A stretch of 64,000 nucleotides of DNA from Gerris lacustris. Lineage: Eukaryota; Arthropoda; Insecta; Hemiptera; Gerridae. The stretch spans positions 67,600,144-67,664,143 of the forward strand of contig OX578276.1 in assembly GCA_951217055.1 (NCBI GenBank), read 5' to 3'. The notes beneath the pieces were generated by a model. That model ran no database searches. It had not been told where the DNA came from and saw nothing but the letters and a program-made list of their open reading frames with translations. This document shows, piece after piece, positions 14,801 to 22,290 of the stretch. The position numbers and the translations under genes are program-made. The first letter of the stretch is position 1. Every line of letters begins with the position of its first letter.

Positions 14801-17800
14801 ACATTGTATACTGTTATACTTAATACCGGCATAAATATACATAGGTATTCATTTTACAAAGTAAGGCGAAGCTTATTTAACAATCCCATCAATCCTACTG
14901 CTTTAACTAACCATTTTCTAAGGAAAGAACATACCTTTGACTTGGATCATCCTAATATACATATGCCCTCAATAAATATGAAAAGGACATTTTAGAAATG
15001 ATTTATATTACCAAGCACAACAAGGTAAACAATAGTACAGACACAAATAACCTCAGCTCTCAGTACTTCAACATAAAAAATAACCTAATTAAATTACTGA
15101 ATCTCAATGTTAAATCTCTAGAATTAACATACAAGATATCTGGTTGTTCATTATTATCCATTTTATAACGAAGTCCACTCATTAAAACTGTTTCGCTCTT
15201 ATTCTATGCTTATTGTCTGGTCAATTGACACTTTTTAGTGTTTAACCCTACATTTCTTTAAAAGGTTCTTTTAAAGGAATGCCACATGTGCAAGCCTTTT
15301 ATTAAGGTCAATATATTACGATGGTCTCCTGACATTTCATTATGACCCTATTATAACATATGGTATTTGAAACAGCCTCTAAAGGCCTTAAACTATACCT
15401 CTCAACTATATACTTATCCTGAAAAAACAATTTTATTCATAACATGACCTTGAAGAAGGCTATGTTTTTACTTTTGACTGATCCTTGCTATCCTAAACTA
15501 TTTCACAGTCTGTATGACCAATTCTAAGTAATTAAATGCTTAACTCAAGAATCTATATTTTCTTATTCATTTGACAAATGTTTGCATTTTTTTAAAGAAT
15601 AAAATGAATGATCACATAAACACCAGTTCTGTAAAATTGATTTATTTATTATAATATAGAGCACCCAAACAGCGTACGGCCACAAGTGGGAAACTCTTTT
15701 ACAACAGCATATACAATTTACAAATACATTAGTTGTAAAAAAAACAAAAAAACTAACAAATATTAAGAACATTAAGAAAATAATAATAATAACAATAAAC
15801 TGAACAAAATTAAGAACGTGTTACATAGTAATGTAAACATCTTGCAAAAGGTAGTTACAGAGGGTTTAGATAGAGGGATAGGATATGTCAGATAACTGGC
15901 TGACATGATGTCAATGCAATATTTTGATGTTAACTTGTTATATTTACATTACTAAATAAATCATTCTTTCTTTGAGCCTACACTGATTAGCCTACAAATT
16001 GGCGCTGCGGACAAAGAATGAATAGAAGAAGAAGACAGCAAGACAATGATGAGGCTGCAAATAATCATGTCTTTAAACAACCAAGTAAATCTTTAAATCT
16101 CCACCCATTCCAACAAGACGAAGAAGAATGGACCAACTACCAAGAACAGTTTGAAATCGAACTAAGGGTATGCAATGTGAGAGATGAAGGTATGGCTAGA
16201 GATTTGTTATTGTCCAGAATAGGACATAAATCTTTTAAAATTATTTCAGATCACTTTAAACCCAACAAGGTTAGTGATCAGACATTAACTTCAATTCTCG
16301 AAGTTTTAAACAATTATTTCACCAAGAAATATTGTACTTTGGGTGAAAGAGTAGCATTCAGTCGGAGATTCAGGAACACTGATGAAACCGTATCCCAGTA
16401 TATAAACGCTCTTAGATCCCTAGCGGGAAATTGCAACTTCCGGGACTCACTAGAAGAAAGGCTTAGAGATCAGTTAATGCTAGGGATTAATAATAGTTCA
16501 TGGCAGAAAGAACTACTGCGGTTACACCCAGAGACTAATGCAACGCTAAAAGATGTTGAAGTTTCTGTTACCAACATTGAAAGGGCAGAAGAGGCACAAC
16601 ATAAAATATGCACTTATGATAAACCCTCCCAATCTTACAGACTAACGGACAGTCAAAATAACAATGTTAAAAAAGGATCAAAATCTATACAAATTAAACT
16701 TATTAGAGGGAAGCATTGTTTTAAATGTGGAAAAAAATTACATAAACCTAAAGAAACGTGCCCTGCTACAGGAGCACAATGTTACCTGTGTGCCGGTAAC
16801 AATCATTTATCAAAAGTATGTTTAAAGAAGGGGAAAGCTATAATTTTAAGTAATGACAAATCAACAAATAGGATTACATTTTCGAACGATGAATCATCAG
16901 ATTCGGGGAGTGAAAACGATCAAAATTCTATTAGGGCTATAAATAAAGGAAATAAAGTAATGTTAACAGTAAAAATAAATAATAAAAAAATTGATATGTT
17001 ATACGATCCTGGGGCTACTGAATCAGTAATTAGTGAAAATACTTGGAAACATATTGGCTCACCTACTCTTGAACACGGTCCTAATTTAGTCGCATACACG
17101 GGAATAGAATTAGAAAATTTAGGACGAACAGTAGTTACAGTTAAGGCATTTAATAAGAAATTGTTATTACCAATTATTGTAGCAAAAAAACATGATGTAC
17201 CATTATTTGGCTTAAAATGGGTTCTAAAATTTAAACTACCGCTACCAAAAGGATCCCGAGTTTGCAATATAAAAAGTAATGAGATTGAAATAGAAAACAA
17301 TGCTGACACTAAACAGATAAATAATGTTTTAGAGAAATTTCCTGAAATATTTTCGGCTGATCTAGGAACAATAAAAGGACACAAGGCGGTAGTACATATT
17401 AAGGAAGGAGCGGAACCTAAAATAATAAAGCCTCGACCTGTTCCGTTTGCATTTAAGGCAGGAGTTGAGGAAGAATTAACTCGTCTAGTTAAACAGGGAG
17501 TTATTGAACCTATTAACTCAAGTACAACGCCTATTGAATGGGCATCTCCCATAGTAATAGTAGTAAAACCGACAGGAAAGATACGCATATGCGGGGATTT
17601 TAAGGTTAGCTTAAATAAATATATTCATTGCGATCAACACCCGATACCTAGAATGGAGGAAATTATGGTTAAATTACACGGTGGTAGAGAATTTTCAACA
17701 ATTGATTTAAAAGACGCGTATTTACAGATGGAGGTCGATAAAAATTCAAAAAAGTATTTAGTGATATCTACACACAAAGGCTATTTTGGTTATCGCCGTT

Positions 17801-20800
17801 TACCATTTGGAGTAAATTTTGCGCCTGCTTTATTCCAAAAGACAATGGACGTTATACTAGCAGGGTTAGAGGGGGTAGCTTGTTATCTCGACGATGTAAT
17901 TGTAACCGGGAAGACAAGGGAGGAACATCTTAAGCGTTTAGAAGCTGTTTTTATACGTCTGGCAGAGGCAGGAATTCATGTAAATAGGGAAAAATGTAAA
18001 TTCTTAGTCAAATCAGTTAAATATTTAGGGCATATTGTAGATAAGGAGGAAATTCATCCGACAGAGGAAAAGCTGACATCAATAAAATTGATGCCACTGC
18101 CAACCAACACTCGGGAACTACGGTCATTATTAGGGTGCATAAACTATTACCAAAAATTTATTCCAAATTTGCAATGTATTTGTGCGCCATTACATAGATT
18201 TTTAAAAAAGGGTTGCAGGTGGCATTGGACGGAAAAAGATACTGAGATAGTAAATAAACTAAAACAGATGTTAACTTCAACCGACACTTTAGTTCATTAT
18301 GATCCAAAATTACCGATTATTGTTTCTTCCGATGCGAGCGAAAATGGCATAGGGGCAGTTTTAGCACATAAATTTGACAACGGCATTGAAAAACCAATTG
18401 CATATGCATCTAGGTCTTTAAATAAAGCAGAAAAACAATATTCGGTAATAGATAGAGAAGCATTAGGCATTATATTTGCGGTGACAAAATTTCATGAGTA
18501 CTTGTTAGGACGCCATTTTATTCTTAAGACGGATCACAAACCTCTAGTTAGATTGTTCGGAGAAAATTGTGAAATCCCTAAAATGACTGCGAATAGAATT
18601 ACAAGGTGGGCGTTAATCTTAAGTGCTTATTCATATGAAGTGCAACATGTGAAGGGAGTAGATAACGCGGGGGCAGACATGCTTTCTAGGCTACCTCTGA
18701 ATGATGAAAAAGAAAAAGATGGGCGTGAATATGGCAGACAAATTTTACAATTACGATTAGACGACATTACAATATCAAGGAACATTTTGAAAGAACATAC
18801 GACAAAAGATCTTCAACTTCAAGCTATCATTTCGTTCTTAGAAAAGGGATGGCCTGAGAAGAAAGACATACAGAAAGACCTGTTACTTTACTTTGACAAA
18901 AGAGAAGAACTATCGTACGAAGATAAAACCTTATTATGGAAAGGAAGGATTGTAACACCACGGCGACTACGAGGAAAAATTTTGAACATCTTACACGAGG
19001 GTCACCCAGGTGTGGCGGCAATGCGTTCAACGGCTAGATTTCATGTATGGTGGCCGAAAATAGACGAAGATATTGATAATTATGTAAAGACATGCCGGCA
19101 ATGTCAAGAAAATCGTCCTAGTGATCCAGATGTTCCGTTGTACTCCTGGTCTGTTCCCTCTGAAGTCTGGTCGAGAATCCATATAGACTTTGCTGGGCCT
19201 TATGAAGGCAAATATTGGTTAATTCTTGTAGACGCAACAAGTAAATGGTTAGAGGTTGTCCCTATGAATAGCATAACAACAACAAAAACAATAGAAGCTC
19301 TTCAAGATATTTTCGCCAGGTTTGGACTACCAAAACTTATAGTCTCGGATAATGGACCTCAACTGACATCTGATCGTTTTAAAGATTTCTGTAAAAATCT
19401 GAATGTTAAACACATTACAACTTCCCCTTATCATCCTAAAAGTAATGGTCTTGCCGAAAGAGCAGTTCAAACTTTTAAAAGACGTTTCAAGGCATCAAAA
19501 CAAGACAGACTGGACGTAAATTCTAGATTATCAAAATTCTTAATGAGTTACAGGTCGACTCCACATAAAACGACAGGAAGGACACCATCTGAATTATTAC
19601 TTGGGAGACAGATGAGAACAACACTGAGCCTCTTGAAACCCGACATTTCAAGAGATATTGCTGTAGCACTAGCAGGGCAAAAGAAATATCACGATAGAGG
19701 AAAAAGAGATAAACACTTTAAACTGGGGGAAAAGGTCTGGGTACAGAACACAGACAAGAAAGGGTACACTGAAGGTGAAGTACTGAAGGTAACTGGACCT
19801 CTTTCCTATGTTGTGTTGCTGAACGGTCGGCAGCAGAGAAGACACGCCTCCCAGCAAAGACCAAGGAAAGAGCTGAGGGGGAGGAATGTCAGATAACTGG
19901 CTGACATGATGTCAATGCAATATTTTGATGTTAACTTGTTATATTTACATTACTAAATAAATCATTCTTTCTTTGAGCCTACACTGATTAGCCTACAGGA
20001 TAGAGGACAAACTAAGGTAGTTTTCGAAGTTATTCGAATCAATGGGACTCCAAGCCTAGTCGTGTACTCAAGGATTCATAGGAGTAAAGGATGCGCCGGA
20101 AGAAGAAACGACGATACATACAACGAATAAAACGCCTTTGTATTTGCTCGACGCGATTTGATAAAGTTAATCCAATATTGTCCCATACAGGAACAGCGTA
20201 CTCAAGCAAAGGGCGAACTAACGACTTATACAGGCATAGTGCACACTCAAGAGAGAGACCACGACTGATGTTAATGATAAGGCTGAGAGTTCGAGAGGCC
20301 AAAAAAAATAAAATGAAATTAACTACACACAGACATTCTTTTATAAAACAACTTTTAGTTTCTTTTTTAAAAAAATTTATAAAAAAAAGTTTCTTTAATA
20401 TTATTTTTAATAAATAAAATGATATAATGCTGTAATTATTACTGTATATTTTTCAAATATATTACCGAAAAAGACCTGTATATCTTTGAACGTTCCACAT
20501 ATACTGTTCTGTGTCAACATGGATAGAATGTCCAGTTAATATTAATTTTACGGAACAGATGTTTATTTAATCGTTTAATTCATTACAAAATCAGTCCATG
20601 ACAACTGAGACAAACTATCTCATATTGTTGAAACTGAATTTAAATTCCATAATATCTCATTTGCTATATTTTTTATTCAGGGAATGATTTTTCTGAACAT
20701 GTATGCCAAATTCAGCCCAATAGTTTAGGCTCCATGCAAAATAGTTGGAAGTTTTAGAGTAGGGGCAAAGTCTCGTGTAAGTATGTTTTATCGTCAGTTA

Positions 20801-21891
20801 TGCGTATCAACTAAGTTTTGGCTTAGCTCTCTAAAACTATTATTATTTCTGCCCGACAGGCAAGGAAATATTTGACCTGCAAATTCATACTACGATTCCG
20901 CAGTCCTCTATACTTCTCAATAAAACGAAGGAGCTGGACCAAAGTTTATTAATTTTAATAGAGGTTGTTTAATTAAGTATAATTACAAAGTTTCAGTTCT
21001 CTAAAAATTATTATTTCAGCCCAAACTGCAAGGAAATATCTGACCTGCAAATTCAAACTACAACCCACAGTAATTAATACTTTGGTTCCTAGGCTAAGGA
21101 ATTGGACCAAAGCATATTGATTAAGTCGCGGCTGTTTATTTATGTGTAATTACTAAGTTTTAGTTCTCTAAAACTATTATTTCTGCTCAACCTGCAAGCA
21201 TATCTGACCCAAAAAATCATACCACGACCTTCATTAGACTTTAATCACTAAGGCTAAAAAGCTGGACCGAAGTTCTTTTACTTTTCAGCAGTGAGTTACG
21301 TATAATTAATCATTTTCAGCTCTCTAAAACAATTACTTCTGCTCTACCTGCAAGGAAATATCTGACCTGCAAATTCATACTACGACCCGCAATACAGACT
21401 ACAGACAGAATACTTTAATTTTTGGGCTAAGGAACTGCTTAGGGCAAAGTTTATTAATTAATTAGCGGTTGTTTAGATGTGCATAATTAATAAGTTTTAG
21501 CTTTCTTAAAATATTATTTCTGCAGGACCTACAGGGGAATATCTGACCTGCAAAATCATACTACGACCAGCAGTGCAATTTAATTAATAACAAAATTTAT
21601 TCATTTTGGCCTTCAAAATACTTAGCAGGTTAACCTGATCTGTAAATAACAATAGTACCTCCCTCAAAAAACATATTTATAAATTAAGTCAAACAAACCA
21701 TCTTTATTAGTTCTAATCCACTGCTTTGAACAAGACTCTTTTACTCCAAAAAACTGACCGACTTTTCTTGGTAAACGAGAAATTTGTTTAACGATACTTT
21801 TAAAAGAGTAAGAAGGATCGACAACTTGAAATACAGATGCGATCAATCCAACAAACAAAAATAAACTTATTGCTCTAGAAAAGCAGACCAT
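2739..21891 (-). CDS. Torsin: Torsin A: torsin-family AAA+ ATPase (6 exons, 343 aa)
   Basis: Complete spliced torsin. Joining 21891-21699, 12460-12195, 6597-6473, 4527-4376, 3937-3781 and 2877-2739 gives 1032 nt (343 codons plus stop) with every junction GT-AG and in frame; intron phases are 1,0,2,1,2. Visible features: a hydrophobic N-terminal signal segment (about residues 8-24); the torsin lead-in GRKLFGQ (71-77); Walker A GTPGTGKT (107-114); Walker B IIVFDE (171-176); sensor-1 Asn207 in FITN; the torsin motif HFIPFLP; and SGCK (317-320), the family's redox-sensitive sensor-2 site. Length is typical (human torsin-1A is 332 aa). Torsins act in the ER lumen and nuclear envelope and need LAP1/LULL1-type activators. 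Human torsin-1A has Asn at the last Walker A position where this has Thr. Intron 1 is 9.2 kb and holds the large inverted-repeat structure and a Ty3 element. It diverges from torsin B at 25120. Confidence 0.93.
3041..3092 (-). mobile_element. SINE fragment (class II tRNA-derived family)
   Basis: The words GGTAGAGAGTTCCAGC and ACTGGCTCCCC match parts of the SINE at 3269-3625, with its middle deleted. Confidence 0.5.
3269..3625 (-). mobile_element. tRNA-derived SINE, copy 1
   Basis: On the minus strand it starts GGGAGCCAACGTGGCCGAGG and continues with TTTAAGGCG, a box A region typical of class II (Ser/Leu-like) tRNAs. A box B-like GTGGGTTTGATCC follows about 70 nt in. The body and the tail (GTACTAG end) match copies at 41152-41430 and 62087-62434. 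It lies in torsin A intron 5, in the same orientation as the gene. Confidence 0.75.
3781..3937 (-). CDS. Torsin: Torsin A exon 5
   Basis: The acceptor TATTTTCAG and the donor CCG|GTTAGT bound a 157-nt exon. It encodes SSELVKRGHVKHFIPFLPHK, the torsin segment whose FIPFLP core is also present in torsin B exon 5. Confidence 0.93.
4376..4527 (-). CDS. Torsin: Torsin A exon 4 (sensor 1)
   Basis: A 152-nt exon between TTTTTCAG and CAG|GTAAT. It encodes KATFIFITNIGS, holding the sensor-1 Asn. The exon has exactly the same length and phases as torsin B exon 4. Confidence 0.93.
4725..5860. mobile_element. 1.1-kb non-autonomous DNA transposon, 8-bp TSD
   Basis: The ends GGTTTGTTCCAACCA (4725) and TGGTTGGAACAAACC (to 5860) are perfect inverted repeats. 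They are flanked by the 8-bp direct duplication TATAATTA (4717-4724 and 5861-5868). The subterminal regions both carry TGCGCATGCG and AGTTCCRAA words. No transposase is visible. The 8-bp duplication fits hAT-, P- or Merlin-type integration; GG...CC ends are unlike usual hAT ends, so the superfamily is left open. A related right end lies at about 12100-12118. It is in torsin A intron 3. Confidence 0.85.
5869..6472. other. Torsin A intron 3, AT-rich
   Basis: Intron sequence with no recognised element. Confidence 0.4.
6473..6597 (-). CDS. Torsin: Torsin A exon 3 (Walker B)
   Basis: A 125-nt exon, acceptor TTTTACAG, donor GAAG|GTGAGT. It encodes YSIIVFDEVDKYPTGFLDS, with the Walker B acidic pair at Asp175-Glu176. 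Confidence 0.93.
6598..9696. other. Torsin A intron 2, first part: AT-rich, degenerate repeats
   Basis: No exon is visible. Around 6850-7330 there are transposon-style phrases (cell-repeat words such as GGCGGCCATTTT). Two TCTATACT...ATAAA starts (6857, 7707) look like Helitron 5' ends, but no matching 3' hairpin was found. The rest is low complexity. Confidence 0.4.
9697..10553 (-). pseudogene. LINE 3' end: reverse transcriptase C-terminus plus 3' UTR
   Basis: Read on the minus strand, a frame runs KAIVKIILNKKRTEHSAPLF, KQLSIMTIYQLYDYKCL and RHWTYRAIQLYNNIP. This is the C-terminal signature of non-LTR retrotransposon ORF2 (the segment after the RT catalytic core). The frame is closed upstream by a stop near 10553 and ends at 10244. 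It is followed by a 3' UTR, an AATAAA (about 9737) and a poly(A) tract (about 9697-9715). It is 5'-truncated, as LINEs often are. The clade is not assigned. It lies in torsin A intron 2 on the same strand as the gene. Confidence 0.75.
10554..12194. other. Torsin A intron 2, second part: degenerate repeat DNA
   Basis: The right edge (11965-12120) ends ...GTTGGAACAAACC, like the right end of the 4725-5860 element, and carries repeated GTTCTAGAACC words. Similar words (GTTCCAACAG, TCCTAGAACCG) occur at 10678-10740. A damaged relative of that element spanning about 10.67-12.12 kb is possible, but its left end is not clean. No coding sequence is seen. Confidence 0.4.
12195..12460 (-). CDS. Torsin: Torsin A exon 2 (Walker A)
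   Basis: A 266-nt exon after TTCTTCTTTTAG, ending AAAG|GTATTT. It completes Asp65 and encodes LELLLGRKLFGQ, then FYGTPGTGKTYTTKLL (P-loop 107-114). Confidence 0.93.
12461..12813. other. Torsin A intron 1, 5'-unassigned part
   Basis: Sequence between the exon 2 acceptor and the large inverted-repeat structure. Nothing recognised. Confidence 0.4.
12831..13461. mobile_element. hAT-type MITE (8-bp TSD CTAATTTG)
   Basis: The ends TAGCGTTGGGA (12831) and TCCCAACGCTA (to 13461) are inverted repeats flanked by CTAATTTG (12823-12830 and 13462-13469). The interior holds a diverged direct duplication: GAGTGTCATGCGCCTTCTCA (13006) against GAGTGTCAAGCGCCTTCTCA (13189), each followed by a TTCAGTCTC(A/G)G(T/C)CTATAT stretch. 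It also holds a poly-C run near 13220. Open frames here are fortuitous. It is inserted in the left TIR of the larger structure. Confidence 0.85.
13640..14110 (-). pseudogene. Broken Ty3/Gypsy gag fragment
   Basis: On the minus strand interrupted frames read PPPHLDFTLENMSVKWKSWL, then SKKSDEVQV, IIGPEAAVIYDTFQFDDNT, HFLPKVDITYE, TCKFGTLKDSL and, after a break, VGINCDKL-like text. This is the N-terminal gag region typical of K02A2.6-type Ty3/Gypsy polyproteins. Several stops and small shifts interrupt it, so it is not functional. It abuts the inverted-repeat unit at about 13640 and is not related closely to the gag of the intact element at 16018. Confidence 0.6.
14112..14170 (+). mobile_element. 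pogo/Tigger-like terminal fragment
   Basis: CAGTAAAACCTCGATTATCC starts at 14115 and is followed by repeated TTATCCGAAC words, the form of pogo/Tigger transposon ends. No partner inverted end was found. A similar start, CAGTGGAACCTCGATAAAAC, is at 49253. Confidence 0.45.
14226..14282. repeat. Perfect 23-bp inverted repeat (hairpin)
   Basis: 14226-14248 (ATAATGCAAATTACCTGTGT...) is exactly complementary in reverse to 14260-14282, with an 11-base loop. Confidence 0.8.
14419..14462 (+). other. Penelope-like / hammerhead-like motif
   Basis: CTGAAGA, then GGCTG...CAGCC (5-bp stem), then AAAACCGATC. The layout resembles the hammerhead-like motif of Penelope-like element terminal repeats, but the core is degenerate. 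A Penelope-like coding fragment lies 400 bp downstream. Confidence 0.35.
14804..15110 (+). pseudogene. Penelope-like element endonuclease C-terminal fragment
   Basis: A frame reads NPTALTNHFLRKEHTFDLDH and SINMKRTF, then shifts by one frame to LEMIYITKHNKVNNSTDTNN and LSSQYFN. The order TAL..H...HTFDLD...KR...LEM.YI is what I know from the region after the GIY-YIG endonuclease of Penelope-like elements. The frameshift at about 14993 makes it a fossil. Upstream RT is missing. Assignment is by motif only. Confidence 0.5.
15111..15599. other. Intron 1 sequence, unassigned
   Basis: AT-rich, no gene or repeat ends recognised. It may be the rest of the Penelope-like piece. Confidence 0.35.
15600..15885 (-). 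mobile_element. LINE 3' UTR, split by the Ty3 insertion
   Basis: On the minus strand this continues the LINE reverse transcriptase fragment at 20302-20039 once the Ty3 element and one GGATA copy are removed. It ends with AATAAATAAATC near 15640-15650, suiting a LINE 3' end. The join is inferred from target-site logic rather than from similarity to a known element. Confidence 0.5.
15881..15885 (+). repeat. Ty3 target-site duplication, left
   Basis: GGATA directly before the 5' LTR, repeated at 19998-20002 directly after the 3' LTR. Confidence 0.9.
15886..15996 (+). repeat. Ty3 5' LTR (111 bp)
   Basis: Begins TGTCAGATAACTGGC and ends GATTAGCCTACA. It is base-for-base the same as 19887-19997. 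AATAAA lies at 15955-15960 within it. Confidence 0.95.
15999..16014 (+). promoter_or_regulatory. Primer-binding site of the Ty3 element
   Basis: TTGGCGCTGCGGAC starts three bases after the LTR. TGG is the complement of a tRNA 3' CCA. A seryl-type tRNA primer is possible but not proven. Confidence 0.6.
16018..19896 (+). CDS. Ty3/Gypsy gag-pol polyprotein (1292 aa)
   Basis: A single frame encodes capsid/nucleocapsid and replication enzymes. In order: a gag capsid-like region (about 1-220); two zinc knuckles (Cys234-x2-Cys-x4-His-x5-Cys and CYLCAGNNHLSKVC from 255); an aspartic protease with DPGA at 330-333, where D-S/T-G is usual; reverse transcriptase with YLDD at 623-626; RNase H with SSDAS (Asp772); and integrase with an HHCC finger (about 993-1029) and the acidic triad Asp1057, Asp1111, Glu1147 (35 residues between the last two). 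The C-terminus is basic. The start ATG is only 21 bp past the 5' LTR. There is no gag/pol frameshift or stop, so the element would make one fused polyprotein. A 222-codon frame on the other strand (17588-16920) is a shadow. Confidence 0.96.
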   Translation: MNRRRRQQDNDEAANNHVFKQPSKSLNLHPFQQDEEEWTNYQEQFEIELRVCNVRDEGMARDLLLSRIGHKSFKIISDHFKPNKVSDQTLTSILEVLNNYFTKKYCTLGERVAFSRRFRNTDETVSQYINALRSLAGNCNFRDSLEERLRDQLMLGINNSSWQKELLRLHPETNATLKDVEVSVTNIERAEEAQHKICTYDKPSQSYRLTDSQNNNVKKGSKSIQIKLIRGKHCFKCGKKLHKPKETCPATGAQCYLCAGNNHLSKVCLKKGKAIILSNDKSTNRITFSNDESSDSGSENDQNSIRAINKGNKVMLTVKINNKKIDMLYDPGATESVISENTWKHIGSPTLEHGPNLVAYTGIELENLGRTVVTVKAFNKKLLLPIIVAKKHDVPLFGLKWVLKFKLPLPKGSRVCNIKSNEIEIENNADTKQINNVLEKFPEIFSADLGTIKGHKAVVHIKEGAEPKIIKPRPVPFAFKAGVEEELTRLVKQGVIEPINSSTTPIEWASPIVIVVKPTGKIRICGDFKVSLNKYIHCDQHPIPRMEEIMVKLHGGREFSTIDLKDAYLQMEVDKNSKKYLVISTHKGYFGYRRLPFGVNFAPALFQKTMDVILAGLEGVACYLDDVIVTGKTREEHLKRLEAVFIRLAEAGIHVNREKCKFLVKSVKYLGHIVDKEEIHPTEEKLTSIKLMPLPTNTRELRSLLGCINYYQKFIPNLQCICAPLHRFLKKGCRWHWTEKDTEIVNKLKQMLTSTDTLVHYDPKLPIIVSSDASENGIGAVLAHKFDNGIEKPIAYASRSLNKAEKQYSVIDREALGIIFAVTKFHEYLLGRHFILKTDHKPLVRLFGENCEIPKMTANRITRWALILSAYSYEVQHVKGVDNAGADMLSRLPLNDEKEKDGREYGRQILQLRLDDITISRNILKEHTTKDLQLQAIISFLEKGWPEKKDIQKDLLLYFDKREELSYEDKTLLWKGRIVTPRRLRGKILNILHEGHPGVAAMRSTARFHVWWPKIDEDIDNYVKTCRQCQENRPSDPDVPLYSWSVPSEVWSRIHIDFAGPYEGKYWLILVDATSKWLEVVPMNSITTTKTIEALQDIFARFGLPKLIVSDNGPQLTSDRFKDFCKNLNVKHITTSPYHPKSNGLAERAVQTFKRRFKASKQDRLDVNSRLSKFLMSYRSTPHKTTGRTPSELLLGRQMRTTLSLLKPDISRDIAVALAGQKKYHDRGKRDKHFKLGEKVWVQNTDKKGYTEGEVLKVTGPLSYVVLLNGRQQRRHASQQRPRKELRGRNVR
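19875..19886 (+). other. Polypurine tract
   Basis: GAGGGGGAGGAA ends directly at the 3' LTR. This is the expected site for plus-strand priming. Confidence 0.85.
19887..19997 (+). repeat. Ty3 3' LTR (111 bp)
   Basis: Identical to the 5' LTR. It overlaps the last codons and stop of gag-pol (19894-19896). Confidence 0.95.
19998..20002 (+). repeat. Ty3 target-site duplication, right
   Basis: GGATA, the partner of 15881-15885. Confidence 0.9.
20039..20302 (-). pseudogene. LINE reverse transcriptase C-terminal fragment
   Basis: The minus-strand frame reads SLECALCLYKSLVRPLLEYA, PVWDNIG, then RVEQIQRRFIRCMYRR and STRLGLESH. This is the common LYKSLVRPxLEYA..VWD...VQRRFLR signature that follows the RT core in Jockey/CR1-like LINEs. 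It is 5'-truncated and ends at a stop. It sits directly beyond the Ty3 3' LTR, so the Ty3 entered this LINE. Confidence 0.75.
20306..20828. other. Intron 1 sequence, unassigned
   Basis: AT-rich with poly-A and poly-T runs, no recognised gene. Confidence 0.35.
20829..21640. repeat. Tandem array, five units of 156-179 bp
   Basis: The anchor TCTAAAA...TTATTTCTGC followed by ATCTGACCTGCAAATTCATA and CTACGACC recurs with starts near 20829, 20999, 21166, 21322 and 21501. Units are diverged. The outermost unit is the right TIR of the 8.9-kb structure; inverted units lie at 13470-13640 and 14665-14790. Confidence 0.8.
21699..21891 (-). CDS. Torsin: Torsin A exon 1 (signal peptide)
   Basis: The start ATG sits in TACCATGG. 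The exon encodes MVCFSRAISLFLFVGLIASV as a signal segment, then 44 more residues. The donor GATG|GTTTGT leaves one base that joins AT of exon 2 to give Asp65. It was chosen because phase and the torsin reading DLELLLGRKLFGQ both fit. Confidence 0.85.
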
Positions 21892-22290
21892 GGTATTGAA
21901 TATTGAATAATAATAAGAAGTTAAAGCTAACAGCTAACAGCTATACTACTACCCAGAGATAAGGACCCGGCACTACAGTCAGGTCAGTACAGTCACAATA
22001 GCCTACAGCCAACACATCAGTAAACCCAAGATCGTTCGATCATTCTCATAGATTCTGAACGTTTAAATTTTCTATCTTCTCTCTCATCTTATTTAGCAAA
22101 TATTCATTCAATTTTTTTAGATGGGTTCTTCTTAAATGAACGAGTCAGATAAATAACATAGAACAATAGAATATTATCACTCATTACTCATACTCATTCC
22201 TCATTCATTGGGTTCAACTGAACGATCGTTCTTTTGCTAAAAGCCAAGCAGTGAACGGTTAAATATTTTGAACAAGAACCTGAAGTCTAA

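Larger units (their letters stand above)
15886..19997 (+). mobile_element. Intact Ty3/Gypsy LTR retrotransposon
   Basis: A 4112-bp element: two identical 111-bp LTRs (TG...CA), a primer-binding site next to the 5' LTR, one uninterrupted gag-pol frame, a polypurine tract and a 5-bp target duplication (GGATA). The order protease-RT-RNase H-integrase places it in Ty3/Gypsy. The very short LTRs recall the Mag-type lineage, but that is not tested. No env frame exists. Identical LTRs mean recent insertion. It lies antisense in torsin A intron 1, inside a LINE 3' tail. Confidence 0.95.
12814..21665. mobile_element. 8.9-kb foldback-like structure with long TIRs
   Basis: The left end (12814-12830 continuing at 13462-13640, interrupted by a hAT MITE) is repeated inverted at 21665-21485 with roughly 85% identity. 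Shared words include GGTACTA, CAGGTTAACCTGC, GGTCGTAGTATGATTTTGCA and TCCTGCAGAAATAATA. Inboard of the right end is a tandem array of the same unit (20829-21640). Inboard of the left end a further inverted unit lies at about 14665-14790. Between them are a gag fragment, Penelope-like and LINE pieces and a young Ty3 element. No transposase and no clean target duplication were found. It may be a foldback element or a composite that grew by nested insertion. Its right end is 33 bp from the torsin A exon 1 donor. Confidence 0.6.

Noticed and set aside
16920..17588. 222-codon frame on the minus strand
   Set aside because: It lies wholly inside the gag-pol frame and has no family resemblance; a shadow frame.
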